64,000 nucleotides of DNA from Thermococcus chitonophagus (GCF_002214605.1 NZ_CP015193.1:724978-788977); one strand, 5' to 3'. Positions 1 to 8,902 are shown, numbered from the stretch's first letter. The notes: a model not told the origin generated them from the sequence alone. A program made the numbers and translations.

Positions 1-553
1 GAGAAGAGAGGGAAGGAGATTGTTCTACGGCACATTTCCTAGTGAAGTAAGGCCGGAATTCGTCACTAGGGAAACCGTTGAGTTGCTAGTAGAGTATACC
101 GATACAAGAAGACTTGCTATTGGGGCCCAGAGTGGGGATGATGCCATGCTTAAGGCAATGCACAGATTACATAAGGTTGAGCATGTGGTTAATGCAGTTG
201 AGCTGGCTTTGGAGTACGGCTTGGAACCTGTAGTTGACTTCATAGTGGGTCTTCCTGGCGAGAGTGAGGAGAGCCAGAGGAAGAGCATAGAGTTAATGGA
301 GTGGATAATGAAGAAGGGAGGTAAAGTTAGGGCACACTACTTCATGCCTCTCCCAGGAACTCCCTGGGCCCGTTGCAGACCCTCTCCACTAAGTGAGGAG
401 ATGAAAAAATTCTTGGGCAGGATGGCGGCTGAGGGCAAGATTGAGGGCTCCTGGGGAGTTCAAATCCAAATATCTAGAAGACTACAGAAGCTTATTGACG
501 AGTTCTATGAGGAACCTTTCACTTATCATGGGATTATTAGGGAGGTTTGCTGA
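1..553 (+). CDS. Radical SAM protein, C-terminal part (cut by the window edge)
   Basis: The frame is open from base 2, so the gene starts outside the window; the TTG at 20 is probably an internal Leu codon. The visible part looks like the second half of a radical SAM barrel followed by the tail usual in B12-binding/radical SAM proteins: QSGDDAMLKAMHR, then FIVGLPGESEES and HYFMPLPGTPW. The CxxxCxxC cluster motif would lie upstream and cannot be seen. Likely an iron-sulfur enzyme that cleaves S-adenosylmethionine; substrate unknown. It resembles the archaeal TIGR04013-type B12/radical SAM family, but that assignment is from memory of the family and uncertain. Confidence 0.75.
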   Translation, partial: RREGRRLFYGTFPSEVRPEFVTRETVELLVEYTDTRRLAIGAQSGDDAMLKAMHRLHKVEHVVNAVELALEYGLEPVVDFIVGLPGESEESQRKSIELMEWIMKKGGKVRAHYFMPLPGTPWARCRPSPLSEEMKKFLGRMAAEGKIEGSWGVQIQISRRLQKLIDEFYEEPFTYHGIIREVC

Positions 554-600
554 TCGCTAAACTTATAACTTTTAAGTAAGCCTTACTACTTGACGGGGCT

Positions 601-1035
601 ATGTACCCCGAGAACTATGAGAAGTTTGAAAAGATCATAGAACGATTGCGAGAGTTTACTGGCCTGATCATCGTCGAAGGTCGGCGAGATGAAGAATCCC
701 TAAGGAAATTGGGGGTCCGGACGGAGATACTCAGGCTCTCCCGCTCACCCCTCGCGGATGTCGCGTTAATAGCATCGGAATATGAGGAGGTAATGATACT
801 CACAGATTTAGATGAAACGGGTGAGCGGCTGGCTAAGAAGCTTTACGGGCTGCTTGAGGGCTTAACTAAAGTCGACATTGAAACTAGGAGGGAACTAAAG
901 TTCATCGCAATGAAGGACATTAAAGGCATTGAAGATCTGTACTCTCTCTGGGAGGGCCTGAGTCTCCGTTTCTGGCCCCTGAGGAGGGGGTTTAATGAAA
1001 AGAAAGCGAACGATACTCCAACACATCCTATCTGA
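601..1035 (+). CDS. Toprim domain protein, UPF0292 family
   Basis: A 144-residue stand-alone Toprim domain. Motifs: GLIIVEGRRDEESLRKLG (catalytic-type Glu near residue 26) and ILTDLDETGERLAKKL (DxD-like acidic pair near residues 74-76). Toprim domains bind divalent metal in primases, topoisomerases and RNases such as M5; the substrate of UPF0292 is not established. It ends about 38 bases before dnaG, which carries its own Toprim domain, so the two metal-binding folds are neighbours in one transcription direction. The ATG at 601 follows a weak GGGGC ribosome binding site. The last dozen residues are polar and probably disordered. Confidence 0.8.
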   Translation: MYPENYEKFEKIIERLREFTGLIIVEGRRDEESLRKLGVRTEILRLSRSPLADVALIASEYEEVMILTDLDETGERLAKKLYGLLEGLTKVDIETRRELKFIAMKDIKGIEDLYSLWEGLSLRFWPLRRGFNEKKANDTPTHPI

Positions 1036-1072
1036 AAAGCAGAGATTTGAAAAAATAAAAGAGGGTGGTATT

Positions 1073-2353
1073 ATGGCAGGAAAGGACGATTTTGGAACGA
1101 CAAAATACATTATTCACGCTGAATTTGAAGCTAATGGTGTTGTTGAAAGGCCTGACGTTGTTGGAGCTATATTTGGTCAAACTGAAGGCCTTCTTGGAGA
1201 TGATCTTGACTTAAGAGAGCTCCAGAAGACTGGAAGAATAGGAAGGATAAAAGTTGAAGTTCACACAAAAGCAGGAAAAACCTACGGCACAATCTTAGTC
1301 CCTTCAAGTCTCGATAGGGTTGAAACTGCCATAATTGCGGCTGCCCTTGAGACAATTGACAGAGTTGGACCATGCGAAGCCAAGATCAGGGTGATAAAGA
1401 TAGAGGATGTCAGGGCGACAAAGAGGAAGTACATAATTGAAAGGGCTAAGGAAATCCTTGAGACCTTGATGGAGGAGGAGATACCTGAGACCCAGGAGCT
1501 AGTCGAGGAAGTCAGGAAGGCAGTGAGGGAAATGGAGCTGATTGAATACGGCCCAGAAAAGCTTCCTGCTGGACCTCATGTGCCGTTCTCAGATTCAATA
1601 ATTGTCGTTGAGGGGAGAGCAGATGTTCTCAACCTCTTGAGGCATGGAATAAAGAACGCTATAGCCGTTGAAGGAACTTCCATTCCAGAGACGATAATAA
1701 GGCTCAGCAAAGAGAGGATAGTTACAGCATTTACTGACGGTGATAGGGGTGGAGAATTAATACTCAAGGAGCTTTTGCAGGTTGCTGACATAGACTACGT
1801 TGCAAGGGCTCCTGAAGGCAAGGAGGTTGAGGAGCTCACTAAGAAAGAGATAATAAAGGCATTAAGGAGTAAAGTTCCAGCGGAGCAAGTTATCAATGAG
1901 CTCTTCAATAAGGGCAAGAGCTTCTATGAGATCGTGAAGGAGCGAGAGAAGGAGGGGGAAGTCAAGGAGGATAAGGAGGAAAAGCGAGAAGAAGAAAAGC
2001 CACAATCTAAACCACATATTAGGCCTAACGAAAAGATAGTGAAGCCTCTCAAGGTTGTCCAGCCCAGTTATGAGGAATTCAAGGATTTCATTGAGCGGGT
2101 CAAGAATTCTCCTGATCCAATAGCACTATTGCTTGATGAAAACAGGAACGTGATTACTGAGGTTCATACGAGAGATCTCTTAAATGCAATTGATGAAAAC
2201 GATTCAGTGTATGCTGTTGTATTCAACGGGATAATAACCCAAAGGCTAATTGATGTAGTTAGCGAGAAAGGAGTTAAGTACCTAATAGGTGCCAAGAAAG
2301 CAAATGTTGTCAGAAGGCCAATTAACTTGAAGATAATAACCTTTGCTGAGTAG
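1073..2353 (+). CDS. dnaG: Archaeal DnaG-type primase-like protein
   Basis: 426 residues from the ATG at 1073, preceded by GAGGGTGGT; an earlier in-frame ATG at 995 would overlap the upstream gene and lacks a ribosome binding site. N-terminal archaeal DnaG domain (KYIIHAEFEANGVVERPDVVGAIFG), central Toprim domain with IIVVEGRADVLNL (Glu near 179) and FTDGDRGG (Asp near 222 and 224), a charged KE-rich linker near 290-325, and a C-terminal domain ending LIGAKKANVVRRP. In archaea this protein is found with the exosome, where it helps recruit poly(A)-rich RNA, and some homologues prime DNA in vitro. Toprim acidic residues are intact. It stands next to another Toprim gene (601-1035). Confidence 0.93.
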   Translation: MAGKDDFGTTKYIIHAEFEANGVVERPDVVGAIFGQTEGLLGDDLDLRELQKTGRIGRIKVEVHTKAGKTYGTILVPSSLDRVETAIIAAALETIDRVGPCEAKIRVIKIEDVRATKRKYIIERAKEILETLMEEEIPETQELVEEVRKAVREMELIEYGPEKLPAGPHVPFSDSIIVVEGRADVLNLLRHGIKNAIAVEGTSIPETIIRLSKERIVTAFTDGDRGGELILKELLQVADIDYVARAPEGKEVEELTKKEIIKALRSKVPAEQVINELFNKGKSFYEIVKEREKEGEVKEDKEEKREEEKPQSKPHIRPNEKIVKPLKVVQPSYEEFKDFIERVKNSPDPIALLLDENRNVITEVHTRDLLNAIDENDSVYAVVFNGIITQRLIDVVSEKGVKYLIGAKKANVVRRPINLKIITFAE

Positions 2354-2431
2354 TTTCTACTCCTCTTCTTTTCAAAATTTTCAACCGCAATTATTTAATA
2401 ACCGAGTGGATAAATTTTCTTGGGAGTGACC

Positions 2432-3517
2432 ATGAAGGCAGTGTTGCTCGCGGGTGGAAAAGGGACAAGGCTACTTCCTTTGACAATATACAGGCCGAAG
2501 CCAATGATGCCATTTTTTAATAAGCCCCTGATGGAATATATGCTTAGAAGCCTTGTTGATATCGGAGTTGACGAGGTGGTAATTCTTGTTGGTTACTTGA
2601 AAGAGAAAATTTTCGAATATTTTGGTAACGGAGAAGATTTTGGAGTTGAGATCAAGTACTCGAATGGGGAAAACATAAAGCTTGGGACGGCTGGTGCGCT
2701 TAAGAAGGCTGAAAAGTTCTTGGACGACACCTTTATAGTTGCTTCAAGTGACGTTCTGACGAACTTAAACTTTAAAGAACTAGTCGAGTTTCACAAGAGG
2801 AAGGGCGGAATAGCAACAATGGCCCTCACAAAAGTTGAAGATCCTAGCCACTATGGTGTTGCTGTTTTAGATGAGGACAGCAAAATACTTTACTTCAAAG
2901 AAAAACCCAGGCCTGAAGAAGCTCCAAGTAATTTAGTTAACGCGGGCATTTATGTTTTTGAGCCCGACATTTTTGATCTAATCCCAAAAGGTAAGAATTA
3001 TGATTTTTCACTAAACCTGTTCCCCAAAATGCTCGAGGAAGGAATCCCCATCTATGGATTCCCCTTTGATGAGTACTGGAACGATGTTGGTAGGCCCTCA
3101 ACTTACCTTCAGGCTACAGAGGATGTCTTTGCAGGTAAGCTTAAGTTGCCTCAAATAAATGTAGGCTCGTTAAAGGGAAATATCGAGAAGGGAGGTAGTC
3201 TGTTCACAGGTAGCAGGTGCATACTAAGGAAGCCCAATATAGTGGGATTTGCAGTCCTCGGTGACAATGTTGAAATAGGGAGGGATGTAAAAATAGAACG
3301 TTCTGTTATATTTTCGAATGTGGTAATAGAGGAGGGGGCAGAAATTAGGGAAGCAATAATAGGGGAAAACGTGTACATTGGCAAGGGTGTCGTGATAGAG
3401 GCTGGAAGTGTCATTGGGGATAACTCTATTATAGAAGAATTTAGCAAAATTGGTGCAAATGTTAAGATTTGGGCCGACTCAAGAGTTGGTAAGGAAAGCA
3501 TAATACTACCCGATTGA
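2432..3517 (+). CDS. Sugar-phosphate nucleotidyltransferase with left-handed beta-helix domain
   Basis: 361 residues from the ATG at 2432, which follows GGGAGTGA; the TTG at 2420 is a less likely start. The N-terminal nucleotidyltransferase signature LLAGGKGTRLLPLT is at residues 4-17, with KPMMPFFNKPLMEY after it and a metal-site Asp in VASSDVLTNL near 106. From about residue 230 a hexapeptide-type beta helix follows (VEIGRDVKIERSVIF, IGENVYIGKGVVIEAGSVIGDN). The enzyme joins a sugar 1-phosphate to a nucleotide, giving an NDP-sugar for glycans; whether it prefers Man-1-P/GTP or Glc-1-P is not visible. Thirteen bases later follows a phosphohexomutase-like gene, a logical partner. Confidence 0.88.
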   Translation: MKAVLLAGGKGTRLLPLTIYRPKPMMPFFNKPLMEYMLRSLVDIGVDEVVILVGYLKEKIFEYFGNGEDFGVEIKYSNGENIKLGTAGALKKAEKFLDDTFIVASSDVLTNLNFKELVEFHKRKGGIATMALTKVEDPSHYGVAVLDEDSKILYFKEKPRPEEAPSNLVNAGIYVFEPDIFDLIPKGKNYDFSLNLFPKMLEEGIPIYGFPFDEYWNDVGRPSTYLQATEDVFAGKLKLPQINVGSLKGNIEKGGSLFTGSRCILRKPNIVGFAVLGDNVEIGRDVKIERSVIFSNVVIEEGAEIREAIIGENVYIGKGVVIEAGSVIGDNSIIEEFSKIGANVKIWADSRVGKESIILPD

Positions 3518-3530
3518 GGGGGTGTGAAGA

Positions 3531-4235
3531 ATGGAGTTATATAGGTCTGAAAAGTTCAACCCAGAAGAACTCGCGCTCCTTGGCAGAGCTATTGGAACTG
3601 CTGCCCAGGGTACAATCGTAGTTGGAAGGGATGGGAGAGCCATCTCGAGATATGGAAAGAGAGCCTTAGTAGTTGGAATAGTAAGCACGGGCTCAACAAT
3701 AATGGATGTGAGGTTAATTCCTTTGATTGCCCTCAGGGACTTTGCAAAGAAAAAAGGATATCCCTTTGCGTATGTCTATTATTATGGGGGAGTAAGGGTT
3801 GAAATAAGCGATATTGAAGTTGATGAAGTAAATGCGATTCTAAATAATAGGGCCTTTGTTGAGGCTCCTCCAAATGACATAGGGGCAACAGTTTACTATC
3901 CAAATGCACTAGATGATATGCTTCATGAAATATTCAAGCACTATGACTTTAAAGTCGGGGGGAAAGCCCTGGTTGACTGTATGAATACTCCAGCTGTTCT
4001 TCTGTTTCCACGACTAAGCGATAAATTTGGCTTTGAAGTAGAGCTAATGAATGACATGATGACAAGCTATCTCCCCCCTAAACCCAAGGAAGTCTTCCTG
4101 CAGAAGCTCACCAAGGGAAGTTATGACTTCGGACTGAGATTTAGACCAGACGGCGTCGTTGAAGTTTACAAGGATGATGAAGTCAAAGAATTCAATAGTC
4201 TCTGGAAGTTCTTAGAGTATTTAAAGAAGCTTTAG
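3531..4235 (+). CDS. Truncated phosphohexomutase (phosphomannomutase)-like protein
   Basis: 234 residues, about half the usual ~450 of the alpha-D-phosphohexomutase family. The start resembles domain I ([41 protein letters not shown], residues 17-56 in outline), including VVGRDGR. Where the family has the phosphoserine loop T-A-S-H-N-P, this protein reads [11 protein letters not shown], so the catalytic Ser is missing. A later stretch ([18 protein letters not shown]) looks like domain II; domains III and IV appear absent. It is probably not a mutase by itself; a structural or regulatory partner of the adjacent nucleotidyltransferase is a reasonable inference. The ATG at 3531 follows GGGGGTGTGA. 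The thymidylate kinase starts 29 bases after its stop. Confidence 0.7.
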   Translation: MELYRSEKFNPEELALLGRAIGTAAQGTIVVGRDGRAISRYGKRALVVGIVSTGSTIMDVRLIPLIALRDFAKKKGYPFAYVYYYGGVRVEISDIEVDEVNAILNNRAFVEAPPNDIGATVYYPNALDDMLHEIFKHYDFKVGGKALVDCMNTPAVLLFPRLSDKFGFEVELMNDMMTSYLPPKPKEVFLQKLTKGSYDFGLRFRPDGVVEVYKDDEVKEFNSLWKFLEYLKKL

Positions 4236-4264
4236 CCTTTATTCTCTTTCATTTGGTGATCCCT

Positions 4265-4876
4265 ATGTCGGGGTTGTTCATAGTATTCGAAGGTATAGAT
4301 GGCTCTGGCAAAAGCACTCAAGCGAGATTGCTTGCAGAGTGGTTTAGGGAACGGGGTTATAATGTCCTTCTTACAAAAGAGCCTACCGATACAAGTCTTG
4401 GAAAATTTATTCGAGAAGTTGTCGTTCGCGGTAGCCTTATAGATGGCTCAAAGTTAAGCTACGAAGCTGAGGCCCTTCTTTTTGCTGCTGACAGAGCTGA
4501 GCATGTGAGGAAAGTCATCAAGCCAGCGTTAGATGAGGGAAAGGTGGTTATCTGCGATAGGTACTTCTATTCTTCCCTTGCATATCAATGGGCTCGGGGT
4601 CTTGACCTGGAATGGCTCATGAAGATTAACGAGTTCGCAATTAGGCCTAACCTTGCTATTCTGCTGGATCTCCCAACTAGGGAAAGTTTGAAGAGAATTA
4701 GGGCTAGAGCGAATATTTCAGAATTCGATAAGTTGTTGGATCTTCAGAAAAAAGTCAGGCAGAACTACCTTAAGCTAGCCGAGATGTTTCCGGAAATGAA
4801 GATAATCAATGCAATGAATAGCATTGAAGACGTGCATAGAGACATTGTGGCCTTGGTTGAACATGAGCTTTTATAA
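4265..4876 (+). CDS. tmk: Thymidylate kinase
   Basis: 203 residues from the ATG at 4265, chosen because GGTGAT lies just upstream; the usual family length is about 205. Phosphorylates dTMP to dTDP for DNA synthesis. P-loop [11 protein letters not shown] at residues 8-18, TKEPTDT (substrate-binding Arg/Glu region), the DR[YF] motif in [15 protein letters not shown] near residue 97-107, and a LID-like Arg-rich helix [11 protein letters not shown] near 140. It lies between the sugar-nucleotide genes and SRP54 on the same strand, with a 38-base gap to the latter. Confidence 0.95.
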   Translation: MSGLFIVFEGIDGSGKSTQARLLAEWFRERGYNVLLTKEPTDTSLGKFIREVVVRGSLIDGSKLSYEAEALLFAADRAEHVRKVIKPALDEGKVVICDRYFYSSLAYQWARGLDLEWLMKINEFAIRPNLAILLDLPTRESLKRIRARANISEFDKLLDLQKKVRQNYLKLAEMFPEMKIINAMNSIEDVHRDIVALVEHELL

Positions 4877-4914
4877 AGGCGAAGCTCCCTTAAGAATTTT
4901 GCCGGTGAGGAAAG

Positions 4915-6246
4915 ATGGTTCTTGACACGTTAGGCAGGGCACTCAGCAATGCCCTCAAGAAGATAGCGAGAGCGGGTAGCGTTGATGAAGCGTTGATAAA
5001 GGAAGTAGTGAGGGACATCCAGAGGGCTTTAATTCAGGCTGACGTTAACGTTAGGCTTGTACTAAAGCTAACCAAGGAGATACAGAGGAGAGCTTTAGAA
5101 GAGAAGCCTCCGGCAGGAATATCGAGGAAGGAGCACATAATAAAGATAGTATACGAAGAGCTAACGAAATTACTGGGGACCGAGGCTAAGCCTATAGAGA
5201 TTAGAGAAAAGCCTACAGTTTTGTTGATGGTTGGAATTCAAGGTAGCGGTAAAACGACTACTGTTGCAAAGCTTGCAAGGTACTTCCAGAAGAGAGGATA
5301 CAAAGTTGGAGTAGTCTGTTCAGACACGTGGAGGCCTGGAGCCTACCACCAGCTTAGGCAATTGCTCGATCCTTATCACATAGAGGTATTCGGAGATCCA
5401 AATGAGAAGGACGCAATAAAACTCGCCAAGGAGGGAGTCGAGCATTTCAAGCGTAAAGGCGTCGATTTGATAATAGTTGACACGGCTGGAAGGCATAAGG
5501 AGGAGAAATACCTCATAGATGAGATGAGGCAGATAAGCGATGTAATAAATCCCCACGAGGTTATCCTTGTCATTGATGGAACAATTGGTCAGCAGGCGTA
5601 CAATCAAGCCTTGGCATTTAAGGAGGCAACTCCTATCGGCTCAATTGTAGTTACCAAGCTTGATGGCTCAGCGAAGGGCGGAGGAGCTCTCTCGGCGGTA
5701 GCCGCGACTGGAGCTCCTATAAAATTCATAGGAGTAGGAGAGAAGATAGATGACCTGGAGCCCTTCGATCCAGCAAGATTTGTTTCTAGGCTCTTAGGTC
5801 TTGGAGATATTCAGGGGCTCTTGGAGAAGTTCAAGGAGCTTGAAAAGGAAGTTGAATTTACTGAGGAAGATGTTGAAAGATTCCTTAAGGGTAAGTTCAC
5901 TCTCAAAGATATGTACGCTCAGCTTGAGGCAATGCAGAAGATGGGGCCTTTAAAGCAGATTCTCAGGATGATTCCTGGGCTTGGCTACTCTCTTCCCGAT
6001 GATGTAATCTCGGTCGGGGAGGAGAGGCTAAGAAAGTTCAAGGTGATCATGGACTCCATGACAGAGGAGGAATTAATGAATCCTGATATAATCAATTATT
6101 CAAGGATAAAAAGAATTGCAAGGGGTTCTGGCACTTCAATAAGCGATGTTAAGGAGTTATTAAATCAGTACCGGCAGATGAAGAAGTTCTTCAAGAGCAT
6201 GAATAAGAGGCAACTCGCAAGGCTGGCAAGGAGGTTTGGTATGTGA
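4915..6246 (+). CDS. ffh: Signal recognition particle GTPase SRP54
   Basis: 443 residues, full length. N domain helices 1-85, then the G domain: P-loop [13 protein letters not shown] near 105-117, [20 protein letters not shown] near 190, [10 protein letters not shown] near 247, followed by the Met-rich M domain (about 300-443) that binds signal peptides and 7S RNA. It works with FtsY, encoded at 32819-33787 on the other strand, to target nascent membrane and secreted proteins. The ATG at 4915 follows GGTGAGGAAAG. Its stop overlaps the start of the small Lrp-domain gene. Confidence 0.97.
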   Translation: MVLDTLGRALSNALKKIARAGSVDEALIKEVVRDIQRALIQADVNVRLVLKLTKEIQRRALEEKPPAGISRKEHIIKIVYEELTKLLGTEAKPIEIREKPTVLLMVGIQGSGKTTTVAKLARYFQKRGYKVGVVCSDTWRPGAYHQLRQLLDPYHIEVFGDPNEKDAIKLAKEGVEHFKRKGVDLIIVDTAGRHKEEKYLIDEMRQISDVINPHEVILVIDGTIGQQAYNQALAFKEATPIGSIVVTKLDGSAKGGGALSAVAATGAPIKFIGVGEKIDDLEPFDPARFVSRLLGLGDIQGLLEKFKELEKEVEFTEEDVERFLKGKFTLKDMYAQLEAMQKMGPLKQILRMIPGLGYSLPDDVISVGEERLRKFKVIMDSMTEEELMNPDIINYSRIKRIARGSGTSISDVKELLNQYRQMKKFFKSMNKRQLARLARRFGM

Positions 6247-6476
6247 TGGAGGTCTTTATACTCTTAGTCGTTCACCCAGGTCAGGAGGATGAGGTTTACA
6301 GAATGTTAAAGGAGAGGCCAGAAGTCAAGGAAGTGTACAAAGTCTATGGGGATTATGATATAGTTGCCAGAATCTCTGTGAATGGGATAAAGGATCTTGA
6401 TAAGTTCCATGATAATGTCCTCAGGAAGATTCCTGGAATTGAAATCAGTGAGACGTTAATTGCGAGCTCCTATTAG
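6246..6476 (+). CDS. Stand-alone Lrp/AsnC ligand-binding (RAM) domain protein
   Basis: 76 residues beginning at the ATG that overlaps the SRP54 stop (TGATG); a GTG one codon upstream is an alternative. The whole protein is a RAM/ACT-like fold: VFILLVVHPGQEDEVYRMLKERPEVKEVYKVYGDYDIVARI, without any helix-turn-helix. Such SRAM proteins form oligomers with amino acid-type effector sites and may pair with full Lrp regulators. A full-length Lrp gene lies about 490 bases downstream. Translation is probably coupled to ffh. Confidence 0.85.
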   Translation: MEVFILLVVHPGQEDEVYRMLKERPEVKEVYKVYGDYDIVARISVNGIKDLDKFHDNVLRKIPGIEISETLIASSY

Positions 6477-6488
6477 CCGGTGGGGGGT

Positions 6489-7031
6489 ATGGAGAAGGAG
6501 CTCATAGCAATAGTGAATATGAAAACTGGGGAGATAGACGTTGTAAAGGATAATTTCAAGTTCAAGTGTATAGAGGACTGCGCAAGGTGCTGTATTGAAA
6601 ATGACATTCCTCTCAGGGAGGAAGACGTGGAGAGGATTAAGGCCCTAGGATACGAGGAGGAGTACTTCGTGGATTACACAAAGATGTTCTACAGAGGCCC
6701 CAAATTTTTGGGATATGCAATCAAAAAGAGACCTTTCGATGATGCATGCGTCTTCCTCGATCCTGAGACAAAGAAGTGCAGGATATACGAGTATAGGCCT
6801 CTCGCCTGCAAGCTTTACCCATTCATTCTAATAAAACATGGAGATACGCTTGAGATTTACATAAAGAAGGACAGTAACTGTCCTGGAATAGATCACCCAG
6901 ATGGAGATCCGATTGAGATAATAATTGAGAGATACTTTGGAGAGGTGTTAAAAGGTGGTGAATATGGAGTTAGACGAATTAGATCGGAAAATTCTAGCTA
7001 TCCTCTTAAGAGACTCGAGAACATCATATAG
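6489..7031 (+). CDS. YkgJ-family Cys-rich metal-binding protein
   Basis: 180 residues from the ATG at 6489 after TGGGGGGT. Cys pattern: CIEDCARCC near residues 29-37, then DACVFLDPETKKCRIYEYRPLACKLYPF and a late Cys (SNCPG), as in the UPF0153/YkgJ family predicted to hold zinc or an iron-sulfur cluster. Function unknown. Its 3-prime end overlaps the following Lrp gene by 68 bases in a different frame, unusually long even for this compact genome; residues after about 158 (GGEYGVRRIRSENSS onward) may therefore be a non-conserved tail. Confidence 0.82.
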   Translation: MEKELIAIVNMKTGEIDVVKDNFKFKCIEDCARCCIENDIPLREEDVERIKALGYEEEYFVDYTKMFYRGPKFLGYAIKKRPFDDACVFLDPETKKCRIYEYRPLACKLYPFILIKHGDTLEIYIKKDSNCPGIDHPDGDPIEIIIERYFGEVLKGGEYGVRRIRSENSSYPLKRLENII

Positions 7032-7410
7032 AGAGATCGCTAAGGAGTTAAATGTTGCTGTCGGGACAATATATAACAGAATAAAGAAACTTGAAGATTC
7101 TGGCGTTATTCAAGGCTTTACCGTTAAGATAAATTATGAAGCCATAGGGTATGAGTTAACGACTATCATTGGAATAAAAGCTCAAGGGAAGAAGATCAGG
7201 GAGATCGAGAGGATAATTTCAAAGGATAAGCATGTGACATGTGTTTATGATGTTACTGGCGAGTACGACATCATAGTCGTTGCAAAGTTTAGAAACAGAG
7301 AGGACATGAACAGGTTCGTTAAGAGCGTTTTGAGTATAGATGGAGTAGAAAAAACAAACACACATGTTGCGCTAGAGATAGTAAAAGAGGATTTTAGATT
7401 GGAACCTTAG
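6964..7410 (+). CDS. Lrp/AsnC family transcriptional regulator
   Basis: 148 residues from the ATG at 6964, which follows GGTGGTG. N-terminal winged helix-turn-helix (LDELDRKILAILLRDSRTSYREIAKELNVAVGTIYNRIKKLE, about residues 3-44) and C-terminal RAM domain (IIGIKAQGKKIREIERII, VYDVTGEYDIIVVAKF). Full length for feast/famine regulators, which form octamers and respond to amino acids. The start lies inside the end of the YkgJ-like gene, and the stop overlaps the convergent PRTase-type regulator by 4 bases. Confidence 0.93.
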   Translation: MELDELDRKILAILLRDSRTSYREIAKELNVAVGTIYNRIKKLEDSGVIQGFTVKINYEAIGYELTTIIGIKAQGKKIREIERIISKDKHVTCVYDVTGEYDIIVVAKFRNREDMNRFVKSVLSIDGVEKTNTHVALEIVKEDFRLEP

Positions 7411-8120
7411 AGTCTGACTAAAGCATCTACCGGAATATTATACTCCTCCTTTAGTTTATCTACTATATCTCCAACACTTATTAAAAAGAACATACCCACT
7501 GGTGTTGCATCTGCCTGTTTGCAGAGCTCTATAAGAGCCTTTTGAGTTTCTCCACTCCTTATAACATCGTCTACTATTAGGACTCTTTCTCCTTTTTTCA
7601 AGGCCCAAGCTGGAAGGTAGAGTGTTGTTATACTGCCCGAAGCACTTGGGACATAGTTTATTTCATAGAACTTGTCTACCCCTACCTCCTTCTTCTTCTT
7701 TGCATAGACAACGTCAATACCAAGCTCGTTTGCTATCTGTACGGCGAGGGGGATTCCATCTGTTGCTGCCGTCAGAACTTTTCCAACACCAGTTTTCATG
7801 TATCTAAGGGCGACCTCTTCAGCTATTAGAGCGAGAAGATTTGTATCACTAAGCACGCTCATCGTATCAAAGAATCCAAAAGAATCATACTTAAGTCTCC
7901 TTCGAACTTCATCTTCAAGATTAAGGTATGGGCTAAGCTTTTCCGTTAGTTCCCTTGCTCTCTCAACGCTAGGCAGGACTTTCCCCCTTACGTATCTGTT
8001 TAGAACGGTTATTGGAAGTCCGGTAATCTTGGAAAGCTCCTCATATGTGTAAGACTTCTTAAGAACTCTGAGCATCCTGATGACCTTAATTTTTTCTTTC
8101 ATTGCTTCAAGTTGATTCAT
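7407..8120 (-). CDS. HTH plus phosphoribosyltransferase-like regulator (GfcR/PyrE-like family)
   Basis: 237 residues from the ATG at 8120, preceded by GGGGGAGATGT. An N-terminal helix-turn-helix (YEELSKITGLPITVLNRYVRG, about 25-45) is fused to a type I PRTase fold with the PRPP-binding signature RVLIVDDVIRSGETQKAL near 185-202 and ATDGIPLAVQIANELG. Annotated in archaea as orotate phosphoribosyltransferase-like or GfcR; in haloarchaea GfcR regulates sugar catabolism. A sensor of PRPP or nucleotide is likely by family; the targets here are unknown. A TATA-like TTTATACA on this strand lies about 30 bases upstream of the start. Confidence 0.85.
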   Translation of the reverse strand: MNQLEAMKEKIKVIRMLRVLKKSYTYEELSKITGLPITVLNRYVRGKVLPSVERARELTEKLSPYLNLEDEVRRRLKYDSFGFFDTMSVLSDTNLLALIAEEVALRYMKTGVGKVLTAATDGIPLAVQIANELGIDVVYAKKKKEVGVDKFYEINYVPSASGSITTLYLPAWALKKGERVLIVDDVIRSGETQKALIELCKQADATPVGMFFLISVGDIVDKLKEEYNIPVDALVRL

Positions 8121-8224
8121 ACATCTCCCCCAATCGGCAATTGACAAAAGTATGTATAAATGACTTTCGCTTTTTCAACGCGAAATCCTTAAAAACTAAT
8201 CTTCAGTCAGGTTTGATCGGGAAA

Positions 8225-8302
8225 GGGCCCGTGGTCTAGACTGGTTATGACGCCGCCCTCACAAGGCGGAGGTCCGGGGTTCAAATCCCCGCGGGCCCAC
8301 CA
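8225..8302 (+). tRNA. tRNA-Val (CAC)
   Basis: Acceptor stem GGGCCCG pairs with CGGGCCC (8292-8298); discriminator A and encoded CCA at 8300-8302. The anticodon stem CCGCC/GGCGG encloses CTCACAA, so the anticodon is CAC. T arm CGGGG-TTCAAAT-CCCCG. A TATA-like CTTAAAAAC about 30-35 bases upstream can serve as promoter; it faces away from the regulator gene on the minus strand. No intron. Confidence 0.97.
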
Positions 8303-8457
8303 GAGTCATCTTCTCTTACTTAATTGTCTTATATCCAACTTATGCGGTCAGTTTTTCTAATAGTCTTGTCACAAGATCTCCTACCCTTAATATATTGTCA
8401 AACATTCTGGCTGAAAATTTTTAGAAAATTTAATATCCTAATTGAAAAAATTCCATA

Positions 8458-8871
8458 ATGATGTTCGCTGGAAGGGTTGATGTTATGAACGTTAGGGATG
8501 GCCTTGTAGTTAAGAGAACTGTGTATTCAGATTCAAAGATAGCTCCCGGAGTGTTTGAATTCATTACAGAACAAGCTGAAATAAACGTTCCAAGGCCAAA
8601 AGAAGTTGATGTAATAGGTATAGCCTATGGAAGTCCTGGGGTGTACGTTGGTACTGTAGAAGACATGGATACTGGTGAGAAAGCTTCGGCAATGGTAATA
8701 TTTGAAAGGGATCCTGAGCTAAAAATGGAAATTATAAACGTAAGCGCGAAAAAGCTTGAAAGAGCAAGCGTATATTTCGTTGCCCATGGAATTTACAAGG
8801 ATATCCTGTATTCCCCCGATCTAGAGCCAAATCACAAAGTTGCATTTTGGGGAGTTGCCCTAGCTAGGTAA
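8458..8871 (+). CDS. Conserved-looking protein of unknown function
   Basis: 137 residues, ATG at 8458 or 8461; no strong ribosome binding site is present, and an AT-rich stretch upstream (TTTAATATCC) could be a TATA box for a near-leaderless transcript. The composition is that of a soluble beta-rich protein (VDVMNVRDGLVVKRTVY, DVIGIAYGSPGVYVGTVEDMDTGEKA). I do not recognise a family. Codon use matches the neighbours, which argues for a real gene. It ends about 30 bases before a C/D box sRNA on the same strand. Confidence 0.65.
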   Translation: MMFAGRVDVMNVRDGLVVKRTVYSDSKIAPGVFEFITEQAEINVPRPKEVDVIGIAYGSPGVYVGTVEDMDTGEKASAMVIFERDPELKMEIINVSAKKLERASVYFVAHGIYKDILYSPDLEPNHKVAFWGVALAR

Positions 8872-8902
8872 CCCTTTTAACTATTTTTGCGCATTTTTTA
8901 TG

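Noticed and set aside
995-1072. Longer DnaG start at 995
   Set aside because: It overlaps the UPF0292 gene and lacks a ribosome binding site, whereas 1073 has GAGGGTGGT.
8303-8457. A further C/D sRNA after tRNA-Val
   Set aside because: CTGA-like and TGATGA-like fragments occur but not in correct order or spacing.
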